Shown: positions 27,385-35,874 of the stretch, piece after piece
How positions within the stretch are numbered: the stretch's first letter is position 1
Layout of the letters: every line of letters begins with the position of its first letter
Assembly (NCBI GenBank): GCA_015655145.1
Contig: JAATFO010000090.1
Span: 1-43,408 of the forward strand
Source of the DNA: Enterobacterales bacterium
Lineage (GTDB): Bacteria > Pseudomonadota > Gammaproteobacteria > Enterobacterales > Enterobacteriaceae
Length of the DNA stretch: 43,408 nt
Direction: 5' to 3'
The notes under the pieces: generated by a model
What the model saw: the letters and a program-made list of their open reading frames with translations, nothing else
The model's database searches: none
Told to the model about the DNA's origin: nothing
Position numbers and translations under genes: made by a program

Positions 27385-29055
27385 ATGATGGACGATAAGT
27401 TTACTGACATGCTGCCCCAACTGTCTCGCCGCAAAACGCTGATTTACCTCGCTGCTTCCGCTGCTGTGCTGGCTATGCCCAACGGGCCTGGTCTCAGGGG
27501 CGCGCTGGCAGCCCCCCCCGCACAGCGCAAAGGGCAAATGATTATCGCCTTCTCTCAGGAACCCACGGTGTTTAATCCGCATTTACCGCATATCGAGGTG
27601 GATGAAGGGCTGCACTTCAGTATTTTCGATCCACTGTTTGCCATTGATCCGCACGGTAATTTTACACCGGCGCTGGCGCTGGCGGTGCCGACGGTGGAAA
27701 ACGGCGGTATTTCCGCGGATGGGCTGCACTTTCGTATTAAATTGCGTGATAACGTCAAATGGCATGATGGTCACCCCTTCACCGCCAGCGACGTTAAATT
27801 CACCCTCGAATTGTTAGTGGATGCCAATTTTCGCAGTTGGCGCAAAACCGGCCATGAACTGGTGCGCGATATCCAGGTAGTGTCACCCACGGAAATCACC
27901 TGGCGGATGGAAAAACCCTTTGCCCCTTATGTGTCTATTTTGTCGTCAACCTTTATTGTCCCGGCACATCTGCTCGCCGCGGCGGCGGACAAAAACACCG
28001 CGCCGTTCAACCAGGCGCCAGTAGGGACCGGGCCGTTTAAATGGCGCCAGCGGGTAGCCGGCGACCATATCGAACTGGAAGCGAATGAACACTATTTCAA
28101 TGCCGGGCCGTACCTCGAAAGGATTATTTATAAATACATTCCTGATCTGAATGTGATGTATACCCAGTTCGCTTCCGGCGATATCGATGTTGTCGGTTTG
28201 CAGTGGATTTCGGCCGACCATTATGATGAGGCAAAAAAACTTGCGGGCAAAGTCGTGGCGGTGGCCTCCAGCGCCACGGTCGAGAATTTCGCTTTTAATC
28301 TGGCTAAACCGGTATTTCAGGAGTTAGCTGTCAGGCAGGCGATTTACCACGCCATTGATAAACAGACCATCATTGATTCACTTTACTATGGTTTGCCCAC
28401 GCCGACAGAAACCTATATGCCAGTGCAATCCTATTACTATCATGCCGCATTGCCGCAACATGAATTTAGCCCGGACAAAGCGAAACAGCTCCTTGATCAG
28501 GCGGGCTGGCAACCCGGTTCGGACGGGATCCGCCAGAAAAATGGCGTGCGCTTATCATTTACCAACTCCACCACGGCCGGTAATCACCTGCGTGAGCAAA
28601 TGCAACAGTTCCTGCAACAAACCTTCCTTGATGTCGGTATTGAAATGAAGATTGCAAACCTGCCGCCCGCCGTTATGTGGGGCGAATTCTGGATGATGTC
28701 TAAATTTGATTCCTCCATCGTGGGTCTCGATTTCCTGACCGGCTCCGATCCCGATACCTCCGACTATATGAGTTCAACGGCCATTCCGGCCAAAGGCGGG
28801 GCAGGCCAGAACACGTTTCAGTATCAGAACCCCGAGGTTGATCGTTTACTGCAAGCAGGTAGCAAGACCTTCGTGCCTGAACAACGGAAGGCGCTGTACC
28901 TGAAAATACAGGAAATCGTACGTCAGGATTTACCTTTTCTGCCCTTGTTCCCGTTTGCCAATGTGGTCGGGCATAAACAAGGTGCTGAAAATATTATCCC
29001 AAACAGTAATGTCCGCATTGATAGCTGGAATGTCGCGACATGGTATTGGGATTAA
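27385..29055 (+). CDS. Peptide/opine-type ABC transporter substrate-binding protein
   Basis: This is a periplasmic SBP_bac_5 (DppA/OppA class) binding protein of 556 aa. The N-terminus LSRRKTLIYLAASAAVLAMP carries a twin-arginine-like SRRKTL motif followed by a hydrophobic stretch and a cut near ALAA–PP, so export by Tat is possible. Family landmarks include LRDNVKWHDGHPFTASDVKF, VGTGPFKW and the lobe-closing RQAIYHAIDKQTIID. GAGGA precedes the start. It sits between the FAD oxidoreductase and the permeases. Ligands of the class are peptides, opines, nickel or glutathione; the flavin enzyme next door makes a modified amino acid the better guess. Confidence 0.9.
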   Translation: MMDDKFTDMLPQLSRRKTLIYLAASAAVLAMPNGPGLRGALAAPPAQRKGQMIIAFSQEPTVFNPHLPHIEVDEGLHFSIFDPLFAIDPHGNFTPALALAVPTVENGGISADGLHFRIKLRDNVKWHDGHPFTASDVKFTLELLVDANFRSWRKTGHELVRDIQVVSPTEITWRMEKPFAPYVSILSSTFIVPAHLLAAAADKNTAPFNQAPVGTGPFKWRQRVAGDHIELEANEHYFNAGPYLERIIYKYIPDLNVMYTQFASGDIDVVGLQWISADHYDEAKKLAGKVVAVASSATVENFAFNLAKPVFQELAVRQAIYHAIDKQTIIDSLYYGLPTPTETYMPVQSYYYHAALPQHEFSPDKAKQLLDQAGWQPGSDGIRQKNGVRLSFTNSTTAGNHLREQMQQFLQQTFLDVGIEMKIANLPPAVMWGEFWMMSKFDSSIVGLDFLTGSDPDTSDYMSSTAIPAKGGAGQNTFQYQNPEVDRLLQAGSKTFVPEQRKALYLKIQEIVRQDLPFLPLFPFANVVGHKQGAENIIPNSNVRIDSWNVATWYWD

Positions 29056-29175
29056 TGCCCGCCTGATACGCCAGCCGTGGCGACATTCAACACCGTGTTT
29101 GTGGGAAAGTAGCCGGGGGCGTCGGACGCGCTTCGCGCCGCCGGTGGGATAGGGCAGACGACGGAGGGGGTTATC

Positions 29176-30123
29176 ATGCTGAACATTCTGATCCAGCGAT
29201 TGTGGCAAAGTCTGGTGCTGTTGTTACTGGTCTCACTGATTGGTTTTTTCGCTCTCAATCTCGCGCCGGGCGGCCCGTTATCGCAATTTTCGCTGACGCC
29301 GGGTATGAGCCAGCAAGCGCTCGATCGGATCGCCGGGCAGATGGGGTTGAATCGTCCTTTACCGGTGCAGTATGTCGACTGGTTAGGGCATTTACTGCGC
29401 GGAGACTGGGGGCGATCATACCGCGACGGGCAGCCGGTATTGTCGATTATTATCGCGCATCTGCCCGCTACGCTGCTGTTAATGGTGACCTCGACACTGT
29501 TATCGATGGCTATCGGTGTCTGGGTCGGTATCCGTAGTGCGGTACGTCGCGGCCAGCTATTTGATCATATCGCCACCATCGCCTCAATGATTGCCCTTTC
29601 CATTCCTACGTTTTGGTTTGGCTTAGTCGCCATTTATTGTTTCGCGCTGAAGCTACAGTGGTTCCCGGCCGGTAATATGTACACCGTGGGTGACGGATCG
29701 ATAAAGGATGTGGCATGGCATTTAGTGTTGCCGGTGCTGGTGTTGACGTTTGTCGATGTGGCTATCTGGAGTCGTTATATGCGCAGCGCGACCCTTGAAG
29801 TGATCAACCAGGATTTCATTAAAACCGCCCGGGCAAAAGGACTGGCACCGCGACGCGTACTGTTAAAGCACGTGGTGGGCAATGCTTTGTTACCGATGAT
29901 AACCCTTGCCGGCATGCAGTTACCCACCTTGCTGGGCGGCGCACTGGTCGCGGAAACAGTGTTCACCTGGCCCGGCATGGGGCGGTTATTTCTTGATAGC
30001 CTGGGCTATAGCGATTATCCGGTAGTGATGGGGTTATTGATGTTCTCCGCGCTGTTGGTGTTGCTCGGTAACCTGCTGGCAGATCTGCTGACTGCGGCTG
30101 TCGATCCACGTATTCGACGCTAA
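29176..30123 (+). CDS. Peptide-type ABC transporter permease 1 (DppB class)
   Basis: This is the first inner-membrane permease of the importer, 315 aa with six predicted membrane segments and the DppB-type N-terminus (LNILIQRLWQSLVLLLLVSL, then FFALNLAPGGP). The EAA loop that contacts the ATPase is seen as FIKTARAKGLAPRRVLLKHV followed by NALLPMIT. The C-terminal AETVFTWPGMGRLFLDS is diagnostic of the class. GGAGGGGG lies just before the ATG. The 120-base gap from the binding-protein gene has no clear terminator. It works with the next permease and presumably the fused ATPase at 23184–24827. Confidence 0.94.
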   Translation: MLNILIQRLWQSLVLLLLVSLIGFFALNLAPGGPLSQFSLTPGMSQQALDRIAGQMGLNRPLPVQYVDWLGHLLRGDWGRSYRDGQPVLSIIIAHLPATLLLMVTSTLLSMAIGVWVGIRSAVRRGQLFDHIATIASMIALSIPTFWFGLVAIYCFALKLQWFPAGNMYTVGDGSIKDVAWHLVLPVLVLTFVDVAIWSRYMRSATLEVINQDFIKTARAKGLAPRRVLLKHVVGNALLPMITLAGMQLPTLLGGALVAETVFTWPGMGRLFLDSLGYSDYPVVMGLLMFSALLVLLGNLLADLLTAAVDPRIRR

Positions 30124-30133
30124 GGAGGCGTTT

Positions 30134-31015
30134 ATGGCGACTGTGACAATAAGCGAGACCCCGGCGGTACATTATGGATGGCGCTGGCGCACCTTACGCC
30201 GTTTTCTGCGCCACCGGCTGGCCTGCGCCGGGTTGGTGGTGATCCTGCTGATGGCGCTGGCCTGCGTCTGTGGCCCCTGGTTGTTGCCGTTTGATGACTT
30301 GCATATTGATTTGCGCCATCGTTTCGCGCCGCCGTTGACGGGCGGCCATTGGCTGGGTAGCGATCCATTAGGGCGCGATACGCTGGCGCGGTTGTTAATG
30401 GCCGGACGCATTTCGTTACTGGTTGGTTTCTTTGCTATGTTACTCAGTATGTTGGTGGGGGCCACCATTGGCATTGTTGCCGGTTATTACGCGGGGCGCA
30501 TTGGCGCTGTATTGATGCGTATTGTCGATGCTTTTCTCGCTTTTCCCAGCGTATTCCTGTTGCTGGCGCTGGCGGCCTTTATTAAACCCAGCCCGCTCAT
30601 GATTACCGTGATCATCGCGGTGACCAGTTGGATGGAAGTGGCGCGGATTGTGGAAAGCGAAGTGCGTTCGCTACGCGAACGTGAGTTTATCCTCGCGGCC
30701 AAAATGTTGGGTTTGTCGGGACGCTGGATAATGTTTCGCGAACTGCTGCCCAATGTTATGGGGCCCATTATTGTGGCCGCCACCTTGACGGTGGCACGCG
30801 CGATTCTGCTTGAAGCTTATATCAGCTTTCTTGGCTACGGTATTCAGCCGCCGTTACCGAGTTGGGGTAATATGTTAAATGGCGCACAGCAATACCTGAT
30901 GCGTGCTCCATGGCTGGCGCTGGCGCCGGGACTGGCGATTACCCTGGCGGTAAGCTGTTTTAACTTTATTGGCGACGGCTTACGCGATGCACTGGATGCG
31001 CGTAACCAACGATGA
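30134..31015 (+). CDS. Peptide-type ABC transporter permease 2 (DppC class)
   Basis: The second inner-membrane permease has 293 residues. It has a cytoplasmic N-terminus, one membrane segment (LVVILLMALACVCGPWLL), the DppC-type periplasmic motif HWLGSDPLGRDTLARLL, and five further segments. The EAA loop reads EFILAAKMLGLSGRWIMFRE followed by LLPNVMGPI. The end GYGIQPPLPSWGNMLN is typical. A consensus Shine–Dalgarno (TAAGGAGG) lies seven bases before the ATG, only ten bases after the first permease stop. Together the two form the transmembrane channel of the importer. Confidence 0.95.
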   Translation: MATVTISETPAVHYGWRWRTLRRFLRHRLACAGLVVILLMALACVCGPWLLPFDDLHIDLRHRFAPPLTGGHWLGSDPLGRDTLARLLMAGRISLLVGFFAMLLSMLVGATIGIVAGYYAGRIGAVLMRIVDAFLAFPSVFLLLALAAFIKPSPLMITVIIAVTSWMEVARIVESEVRSLREREFILAAKMLGLSGRWIMFRELLPNVMGPIIVAATLTVARAILLEAYISFLGYGIQPPLPSWGNMLNGAQQYLMRAPWLALAPGLAITLAVSCFNFIGDGLRDALDARNQR

Positions 31016-31078
31016 TTTGCTACTGGCGCGCTGTTCGGCCATAAACTGTGTACACTTTCAACGAGAAGGGGAGAGCGA

Positions 31079-31783
31079 ATGTCGATGTCAGCAAGGCGTG
31101 TGGTGTTAATTAGCGGCGCCAGCCGGGGAATCGGCGCGGCGATTGCCGCAGAGCTTCTGGCTAACGGCTGGTGTGTCAGCCTCGGGTGTCGTGCACCAGA
31201 AAAAATGCCCGCGCCGGACAGTGAGTATCAGTTGAACTGTCAGTATGATGCGCTGGACCCGGCCAGTGATGAACGCTGGATTGATCGTACGCTGGCGACG
31301 TTTGGCCGCATCGATGCCGTGGTACATAACGCCGGAATTATGCTGCCGCGTTCGATCCTCGAGGCCAGCGATGATGATTTTGATCACACCTTCGGGGTGA
31401 ATGTTAAAGCGCCAATGCGACTGAGCCGTAAACTCTGGCCGTATCTTAAGGCCAGTGGCTCAGGACGCGTCGTGATGCTGGTTTCCCTTTCCGGAAAACG
31501 CGTCCGTTCGGCGCAGTCGACGCTCTATTCCATGAGCAAGTTTGCCGCGCTGGCGCTGGCGCACGGTTTACGCCGCCTTGGCGATGAACATGGCATTCGC
31601 TGCACAGCGATTTGCCCGAGTTATGTCGCGACCGATATGGGCACCGCGCTGACGACGCTGGCCGCGGAAAAAATGACCCAACCTGAGGATATTGCCCTGC
31701 TGGTGCGCACGGTATTAATGCTGCCCAACCGCGCCAGCATTGCTGAAATCCCGGTGAACTGGACGGTGGAAGACAGTTTCTGA
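31079..31783 (+). CDS. Short-chain dehydrogenase/reductase (SDR)
   Basis: This is a classical SDR oxidoreductase of 234 aa that should use NAD(P)H. The nucleotide motif SGASRGIGAAIA is near residues 11–22, VHNAGIML gives the NAG motif, and the catalytic serine and YSMSK (Tyr-x-x-x-Lys) follow in order. The C-terminus EIPVNWTVEDSF is as in amino-acid-linked SDRs of similar operons, but the substrate is unknown. AGGGGAG precedes the ATG, 63 bases after the permease. It is the last gene of the FAD oxidase–importer operon and probably acts on the same imported compound or its keto product. Confidence 0.9.
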   Translation: MSMSARRVVLISGASRGIGAAIAAELLANGWCVSLGCRAPEKMPAPDSEYQLNCQYDALDPASDERWIDRTLATFGRIDAVVHNAGIMLPRSILEASDDDFDHTFGVNVKAPMRLSRKLWPYLKASGSGRVVMLVSLSGKRVRSAQSTLYSMSKFAALALAHGLRRLGDEHGIRCTAICPSYVATDMGTALTTLAAEKMTQPEDIALLVRTVLMLPNRASIAEIPVNWTVEDSF

Positions 31784-31830
31784 CAAGGGGAAAACCGCAC
31801 GGCATCCCCTGAAATGTGCTGCTTGTGGGG

Positions 31831-32556
31831 TTACACCTGCAATTGGGTCAATACGCTGAGTGCTTCGGCGCGAAAATGGGCCAGCAAATCGTTGCGCCGA
31901 TCACGCGGTCGGCTAAGCGGCACAGTGAACTCGCGCACTATCTGCCCCGGCCTGCCGCCTAAAATCACCACCCGATCGCTCAGGTAAAATGCTTCATCAA
32001 GATCGTGAGTCACTAACAATAGCGCTATTTGATATTGCCGTGACAGTTTAGCCACCAGATCTTGCAAATGCATGCGCGTAAAGGCATCCACGGCACTGAA
32101 TGGTTCATCCATCAGCAAGATTTGTGGTTTGCTGTACAATCCACGAGCGATGGCCACCCGTTGCGCCTGTCCGCCAGACAGTTTTTTGGGCAAGCTGTTT
32201 TGCAGGCCCGCCAGACCGACATCGGCGATCAGTTGTGCAATCCAGGCTTTATCCGCCCGGCCATCTTTGAAGCCAATGTTTTCCTCAACCGTTAACCATG
32301 GCATCAGGCGCGGTTCCTGAAAAACAACCCCAACCGGGTTGCGACCATCGTTTGCCTCCGGGCCTGGTACTTCAACCGTGCCGTGAAAGGCGTTATCCAG
32401 TCCGGCGGCAATCCGCAGCAAAGTACTTTTACCGCAGCCGCTGGTGCCGATCAGGCTCACCAGTTCACCCGCATGTAACGTAATATCCACGCCATTTAAC
32501 ACCGTATGCTGGTCGTAGCGCTTCTTAATATTTTTCAGTGCCAGTAACGCGGTCAT
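31831..32556 (-). CDS. Sulfonate/taurine-type ABC transporter ATPase
   Basis: The ATP-hydrolysing subunit (241 aa) belongs to the SsuB/TauB/NrtD class. Walker A GTSGCGKST is at residues 37–45, the Q-loop is VVFQEPRLMPWLTVEENIGF, the signature LSGGQAQRVAIARGL, and Walker B/D-loop LLMDEPFSAVDAFTR. LVTHDLDEAFYLSDRV carries the switch histidine. GAGGA just upstream, inside the permease end, supports the ATG; the gap between the genes is six bases. It is last in the three-gene − strand operon. The substrate could be a sulfonate, taurine or a related anion. Confidence 0.93.
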   Translation of the reverse strand: MTALLALKNIKKRYDQHTVLNGVDITLHAGELVSLIGTSGCGKSTLLRIAAGLDNAFHGTVEVPGPEANDGRNPVGVVFQEPRLMPWLTVEENIGFKDGRADKAWIAQLIADVGLAGLQNSLPKKLSGGQAQRVAIARGLYSKPQILLMDEPFSAVDAFTRMHLQDLVAKLSRQYQIALLLVTHDLDEAFYLSDRVVILGGRPGQIVREFTVPLSRPRDRRNDLLAHFRAEALSVLTQLQV

Positions 32557-32562
32557 GTTGGT

Positions 32563-33396
32563 TTATTCCTCACCGCTGAAACCGTCACGCCACGTGAGCG
32601 CGCTATGCTCAAGCGACTTAAGCAGCGTGTCGGTAATTTTTCCCATGATGGCAAGGGTAATGATTGCCACCAACACCAAATCCGGTCGTGACGTTTCCCG
32701 CCCATCGGTCAGCAGGTAACCGATTCCCTGTGTCGCAGCCAGCAATTCCGCCGCCACCACACACAGCCAGGCCATTGATAACCCGTTACGCAGGCCAGTA
32801 AAAACAGCCGGTTGGGCGGCAGGAATAATAATTTTTCGGATCAGCCGGGTCCTGGAAAAACCATATAAAGTGCCGACTTCCACCAGCTTGCGGTCGACAT
32901 CACGAATTCCGGCCACCAGACTCAGGTACATAGGAAAGAAAGAGCCGATGGCGATTAAGGTAATTTTGGCGCTTTCATCAATGCCGAGCCAAATCAGCAA
33001 CAGCGGCACCCAGGCCAGGCCGGGTACGGCGCGCAATGCCTGAAAGGTGGGATCGAGGTAGGCTTCGACGCGCTGGCTTAAACCGACCAGCGAACCCAGG
33101 ATTAACGCCAGCGTGGCGCCGGCGGCAAATCCGGCAGCGACCCGCAACAGGCTGACCAGAATATGTTGCCACAATGGACCGTGGGCTAATTCGACAAAAC
33201 TCAGCGCGATTTCGCTGGGTGGCGGAAACACATAGGCCGGGATCCAGCCGATGCGTACAATACTTTCCAGCACTAACAGCAGAAACACCGGTAGCACCAA
33301 TCCGCGCAATTTTTTTAGATGGCGCCATGAATTATGTGGGCTGACGCGGTCCTTAGCGGCCGGCCCGGAAGAGGAACGGGTGATATCGCTGGCCAT
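32563..33396 (-). CDS. Sulfonate/taurine-type ABC transporter permease
   Basis: The permease is a BPD_transp_1 (SsuC/TauC class) inner-membrane protein of about 277 aa with some six membrane segments. Typical pieces are AYVFPPPSEI near the N-terminus, LRAVPGLAWVPLLLIWLGID, the EAA loop VEVGTLYGFSRTRLIRKIII and LRNGLSMAWLCVVAAELLA. The start is the ATG at 33396, one base after the binding-protein stop, with GAGG eight bases upstream; the longer frame to 33435 only overlaps that gene. The close packing implies one operon with translational coupling. Confidence 0.93.
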   Translation of the reverse strand: MASDITRSSSGPAAKDRVSPHNSWRHLKKLRGLVLPVFLLLVLESIVRIGWIPAYVFPPPSEIALSFVELAHGPLWQHILVSLLRVAAGFAAGATLALILGSLVGLSQRVEAYLDPTFQALRAVPGLAWVPLLLIWLGIDESAKITLIAIGSFFPMYLSLVAGIRDVDRKLVEVGTLYGFSRTRLIRKIIIPAAQPAVFTGLRNGLSMAWLCVVAAELLAATQGIGYLLTDGRETSRPDLVLVAIITLAIMGKITDTLLKSLEHSALTWRDGFSGEE

Positions 33397-33397
33397 G

Positions 33398-34375
33398 CTA
33401 TTTCGCCTCGACGATGGGTTTTGCCAGGGTAGCATCCACCAGTGTGTTCAGTGCGGCTTCTGTATCAACCCCCCGACGTACAATATTGTCGGCCTGCAAC
33501 AGTGGAATAACCGGCTTGATGGCGTTCAAATGTTCTTCTCCGGGCAGCGGCCGGGTCAAATCATAGCGGCTGAGTTGCAGCGCAATGACATTTTCCGGCA
33601 ACTGCGTTTCCTGTGAAATCAATTTCACCGCTTGTTGGGGATGGGCAATAATCCAGCGCCGGGCGCGATCATAAGCCTGAATCACGGTCGATACCGCATC
33701 CGGATGCCCGGCGAGAAATTTCTCCGAGGTATTTAAAAAGGCGGAGACGCCAAATGCCTTATTTTCATACACTATTTTGTCACCCGCCAATTGAGCGGCC
33801 GCCATATGCGGATCAAGGCCCGCCCAGGCATCCACCCGTCCCTGATCGAGAGCGCTGCGTCCCTCAGGGTGTTGCAGATGGACAATACTGACCTCGCTGG
33901 GGGCGATATGGCTGGCATTGAGCGCCCGTAATAAAAAGAAGTACGGATCGGTTCCTTTCGTGGCCGCAATTTTTTTACCTTTCAGATCCTGTATGGAGGT
34001 GAATGGCGAGTCTTTTTGCACCAGGATATTGCTGGGTACTGACCACAAATAGCTGTACACCGCTTTAACCGGCTGACCATTCGCGCGACTGACAAAGGCT
34101 GAAATGCTGGAAGTCAGGGCAAAATCGGTTGAGCCACTATTGAGAAATTCCAGGGAATTATTCGAGCCACGGGATAAAACCCATTTTACCGCGGTATGTT
34201 GCTGGCTGAAACTATCTTCCAGCCAGTGATTCTTTTTCACCACCAGGCTTTCCGGTGCGTAATAGGCAAAGTCGAGGCGAATCTCCTTAAGCGTATCAGC
34301 ACTTGCCGGGAGTGCGATAAAGGTACTTATCCACACGACACAGGCCATTAAACGTGCGGCAGGTTTTAATCTCAT
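33398..34375 (-). CDS. Sulfonate/taurine-type ABC transporter binding protein
   Basis: This is a periplasmic SsuA/TauA-class (NMT1-like) binding protein of 325 aa. The signal peptide runs MRLKPAARLMACVVWISTFI to a cut near ALPASA–DT. The body has the family pattern with LDFAYYAPESLVVKKNHWLE, KGKKIAATKGTDPYFFLLRA and GRVDAWAGLDPHMAAAQL. I start it at 34375 because AGGAG lies seven bases upstream; the longer frame to 34426 has no such site. It leads the operon with permease and ATPase. No monooxygenase (ssuD, tauD) or flavin reductase is nearby, so the sulfonate assignment rests on family only. Confidence 0.9.
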   Translation of the reverse strand: MRLKPAARLMACVVWISTFIALPASADTLKEIRLDFAYYAPESLVVKKNHWLEDSFSQQHTAVKWVLSRGSNNSLEFLNSGSTDFALTSSISAFVSRANGQPVKAVYSYLWSVPSNILVQKDSPFTSIQDLKGKKIAATKGTDPYFFLLRALNASHIAPSEVSIVHLQHPEGRSALDQGRVDAWAGLDPHMAAAQLAGDKIVYENKAFGVSAFLNTSEKFLAGHPDAVSTVIQAYDRARRWIIAHPQQAVKLISQETQLPENVIALQLSRYDLTRPLPGEEHLNAIKPVIPLLQADNIVRRGVDTEAALNTLVDATLAKPIVEAK

Positions 34376-34517
34376 TTCGGTCTCCTGGATCCAATGAAAT
34401 AAATACAAAAAAGCCCGTACAGGCATATTGCGGGATTATCAATAAATTGATGTCTGGCGTCGTACAATAAGCGGGCGGGAAATCCGACTCAGCGGATTTT
34501 AATGAAATGTTATAAAT

Positions 34518-34667
34518 TATAATCTGTTATGGCAAAGAAATATTAATGCATTGTATTGCCTGAATTGTGTTAAAGGCCAGCACGCTGGCGCATGATCTCT
34601 CCGGTATGGTTTGGCGGTTAGCCAACGCGGGAAAGCCAGTTTTTTTGGCCGACTCCCGGCATTTTTT
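34518..34667 (+). ncRNA. Candidate structured RNA or leader ending in a terminator
   Basis: A TATAAT at 34518–34523 is followed by three clean hairpins: GCCAG–CACG–CTGGC (34576–34589), TTGGC–GGTTA–GCCAA (34611–34625) and GCCG–ACTCC–CGGC (34648–34660). The last has a run of six T (34662–34667), a standard intrinsic terminator. No coding frame lies upstream of it on this strand. It could be a small RNA or an attenuated leader of the sugar importer operon that starts 185 bases further on. The −35 partner is weak and the TATAAT box is also AT-rich on the other strand. Confidence 0.4.
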
Positions 34668-34851
34668 GTCTGCTTAGCCATGCGTGACCACGGGCAGACA
34701 GGCGGCGGCGACCCTGTTGTACAAGCATATCTATTTAACGAAGTTGCTACATCCTTACCTGAAATCGGCATGAGCGATTGAATAACCTTATGCTAATTTG
34801 ATCCTCCTTTCGCTATTCGCACATTATCGGGTCAAGGATGTAATAATAAAG

Positions 34852-35874
34852 ATGATAGCCAGAAATTATTTAACAACGAAAGCAAATAAACAACCGCATC
34901 GGATATTATTAAACCTGTTCGCGGTTGCGGCCATTATGTTCACTTTACCTGCGGGGGCGGAACAACAAGATAATGACGTGCCGTCATTACAAGGTAAACG
35001 CATCGGTATTACGGTTGCCGGAACGGATCATTATTGGGACCTGAAAGCCTATCAGGGACAAATCGACGAGGTAAAACGTCTGGGCGGCACGCCGATTGCA
35101 CTGGATGGCGGTCGTAAAGAAGCTCAGCAAATTGCACAAATTCAGACGCTTATTTCGCAGAAGCCGGATGCCATTATTGAAACGCTGGGTACTGCATCGG
35201 TACTGGAACCGTGGCTTAAAAAAATTCGTGCCGCCAATATTCCGTTATTTACCATTGATACCGCCAGCCCATCAAGTATTAACGTAACAACGTCGGATAA
35301 CTTTTATATTGGCGAACAATTAGCACTGAAACTGGTCAATGATTTACACGGAGAGGGCAATATTCTGGTATTTAACGGCTTCTATGGCGTGCCGGTGGTC
35401 GCTATGCGTTATGACCAGTTACGCGCGGTACTGAAATGGTATCCCAAAATTAACATTATTCAGCCTGAATTACGTGATGTGATTCCGAATACGGTGCAGG
35501 ATGCCTATGCGCAGATCAGCCAGTTATTAAATAAATATCCGAAAGGATCGGTGCAGGCGATTTGGGCGGCGTGGGATGTGCCGCAAATTGGCGCGACGCA
35601 AGCTATTGACGCCGCTGGTCGCAGTGACATCAAAACCTACGCGGTCGATGGTAGCCCGGATGTGGTCTCTCTGGTGAAAGATCCGAAATCCAGCGCCGCA
35701 GCGGTGATGGCGCAGCAACCTTATCTGATCGGTAAAACGGCGGTACAGAATGCTGCCCGCTATCTTGCCGGTGACCGCTCATTGCCGCCTGCCACCTATG
35801 TTCCGGCGATTCTGGTGACCAAAGAGAATGCGACCGAGGTGCAAAAAACCTTGGGTCAGAGCGATGGCAAGTAA
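34852..35874 (+). CDS. Sugar-type ABC transporter binding protein
   Basis: The gene encodes a periplasmic binding protein of the RbsB/XylF (Peripla_BP_4) class, 340 aa from the ATG at 34852. A signal peptide (LLNLFAVAAIMFTLPAGAEQ) is cut near AGA–EQ. The two-lobe fold is visible from KRIGITVAGTDHYWDLKAY, the hinge PLFTIDTASPSSINVTTSDN and the C-terminal YAVDGSPDVVSLV. Only a distant AAGGA (13 bases upstream) supports the start, so a different start nearby is possible. It opens the four-gene importer operon and overlaps the ATPase by eleven bases. The ligand is not evident; no sugar kinase or isomerase is in the cluster. Confidence 0.9.
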   Translation: MIARNYLTTKANKQPHRILLNLFAVAAIMFTLPAGAEQQDNDVPSLQGKRIGITVAGTDHYWDLKAYQGQIDEVKRLGGTPIALDGGRKEAQQIAQIQTLISQKPDAIIETLGTASVLEPWLKKIRAANIPLFTIDTASPSSINVTTSDNFYIGEQLALKLVNDLHGEGNILVFNGFYGVPVVAMRYDQLRAVLKWYPKINIIQPELRDVIPNTVQDAYAQISQLLNKYPKGSVQAIWAAWDVPQIGATQAIDAAGRSDIKTYAVDGSPDVVSLVKDPKSSAAAVMAQQPYLIGKTAVQNAARYLAGDRSLPPATYVPAILVTKENATEVQKTLGQSDGK

